5,246 bases of DNA from assembly GCA_025936015.1 (NCBI GenBank), contig JAICUE010000230.1, positions 1 to 5,246 on the forward strand. Direction: 5' to 3'. This DNA comes from Gemmatimonadaceae bacterium. Lineage in GTDB: Bacteria; Gemmatimonadota; Gemmatimonadetes; Gemmatimonadales; Gemmatimonadaceae. The notes beneath the pieces are model-generated. The model had not been told where the DNA came from, ran no database searches, and saw only the letters and a program-made list of their open reading frames with translations. The position numbers and the translations under genes are program-made. Below are positions 4,943-5,246 of this stretch, in pieces (positions within the stretch are counted from its first letter, which is position 1; each line of letters opens with the position of its first letter).

Positions 4943-5246
4943 TCACTCGACCCGCACCGTCAAGCCGTCAAACGCCGGTGCGATTCCTCGCGGCAGCTCG
5001 GCCTCGAGGTCGGCGTGGAAGTTGTCGTGCGTCAGGTGCGTCAGAAAAGTTCGCTCGGCGCCGATCTCCTTCGCGACCCGAACCGCTTCGGGCACGCTGA
5101 GGTGCGTCGGATGCTCGGTGCGGAACAGCGCGTTGATCACGAGCACCTTCGCGCCACGCATGAGCGCGATCACGTCCGCCGGGACGGACTTCGCGTCGGT
5201 GATATACGCCAGAGGACCGATCCGGTAGCCGTAGACGGTGATCAGC
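4943..5246 (-). CDS. MBL-fold metallo-hydrolase, PhnP-like (C-terminal 100 residues)
   Basis: The gene enters at the right edge already in frame and ends at TGA (4945-4943). The visible 100 residues are the C-terminal half of a metallo-beta-lactamase-fold hydrolase. They start within a beta strand leading to AYITDAKSVP, whose D17 is the likely metal-bridging Asp. Next comes the helix region HPTHLSVPEAVRVAKEIG, then FLTHLTHDNFHADL, where H70 or H73 is the last metal ligand, and finally ELPRGIAPAFDGLTVRVE. This tail (THLTH...LP.G....DGL.v.v) is typical of the PhnP/COG1235 branch, which includes cyclic-phosphate phosphodiesterases. The HxHxDH motif lies outside the window, so activity and substrate cannot be judged. 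It is separated from the isomerase by the repeat region and is probably a separate transcription unit. Confidence 0.88.
   Translation of the reverse strand, partial: LITVYGYRIGPLAYITDAKSVPADVIALMRGAKVLVINALFRTEHPTHLSVPEAVRVAKEIGAERTFLTHLTHDNFHADLEAELPRGIAPAFDGLTVRVE

Noticed and set aside
1..5246. tRNA, rRNA, CRISPR array, prophage or insertion-sequence genes.
   Set aside because: No cloverleaf-like or rRNA-like sequence, no regularly spaced repeats, and no transposase, integrase or phage protein was seen on either strand.

Overview
The window is a GC-rich stretch (roughly two thirds G+C by eye) in which every convincing gene lies on the minus strand, so it reads from the right edge to the left. 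There are five genes. In transcription order they are: the 3' part of a metallo-beta-lactamase-fold hydrolase (5246 to 4943); glucose-6-phosphate isomerase (4624 to 3227); a long class II fructose-bisphosphate aldolase (3105 to 1684); a small soluble protein with a histidine-kinase dimerisation/phosphotransfer domain but a degenerate ATP-binding domain (1683 to 997); and the first 325 codons of an NtrC-type sigma-54-dependent response regulator that runs off the left edge (975 to 1). Gene content, GC level and codon use suggest a soil or sediment bacterium of a phylum such as Gemmatimonadota or Acidobacteriota. That assignment is inference, and no marker gene is present.

Layout: the hydrolase is followed by a 318-bp gene-free stretch (4625-4942). 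It holds a nested hairpin just after the hydrolase stop, a long imperfect inverted repeat (40-nt arms, 32/40 complementary) built from CACGGAG-like units, and a short direct repeat. Glucose-6-phosphate isomerase is then separated by 121 bp from the aldolase, which has a good Shine-Dalgarno sequence. The aldolase stop codon is immediately followed by the GTG of the kinase-like gene (TGAGTG, no spacer), and the response regulator starts 21 bp after the kinase-like stop. Aldolase, kinase-like protein and regulator therefore look like one transcriptional unit, possibly including the isomerase.

How the genes may work together: the isomerase and aldolase catalyse two steps of upper glycolysis/gluconeogenesis. 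The kinase-like protein keeps the phospho-acceptor histidine but has no recognisable N, G1 or G2 box. The response regulator has an intact receiver and AAA+ ATPase. This looks like a phosphorelay arm (phosphotransferase to sigma-54 activator) embedded in a central-carbon operon, with phosphate coming from a kinase elsewhere.

The most unusual signal is a scattered octamer, GCCTAACG. It occurs six times exactly and once with one mismatch in 5.2 kb, against about 0.2 expected. Five of the six exact copies force the rare leucine codon TTA, and these are the only in-frame TTA codons in all five genes. This points to selection on a DNA word rather than on protein.
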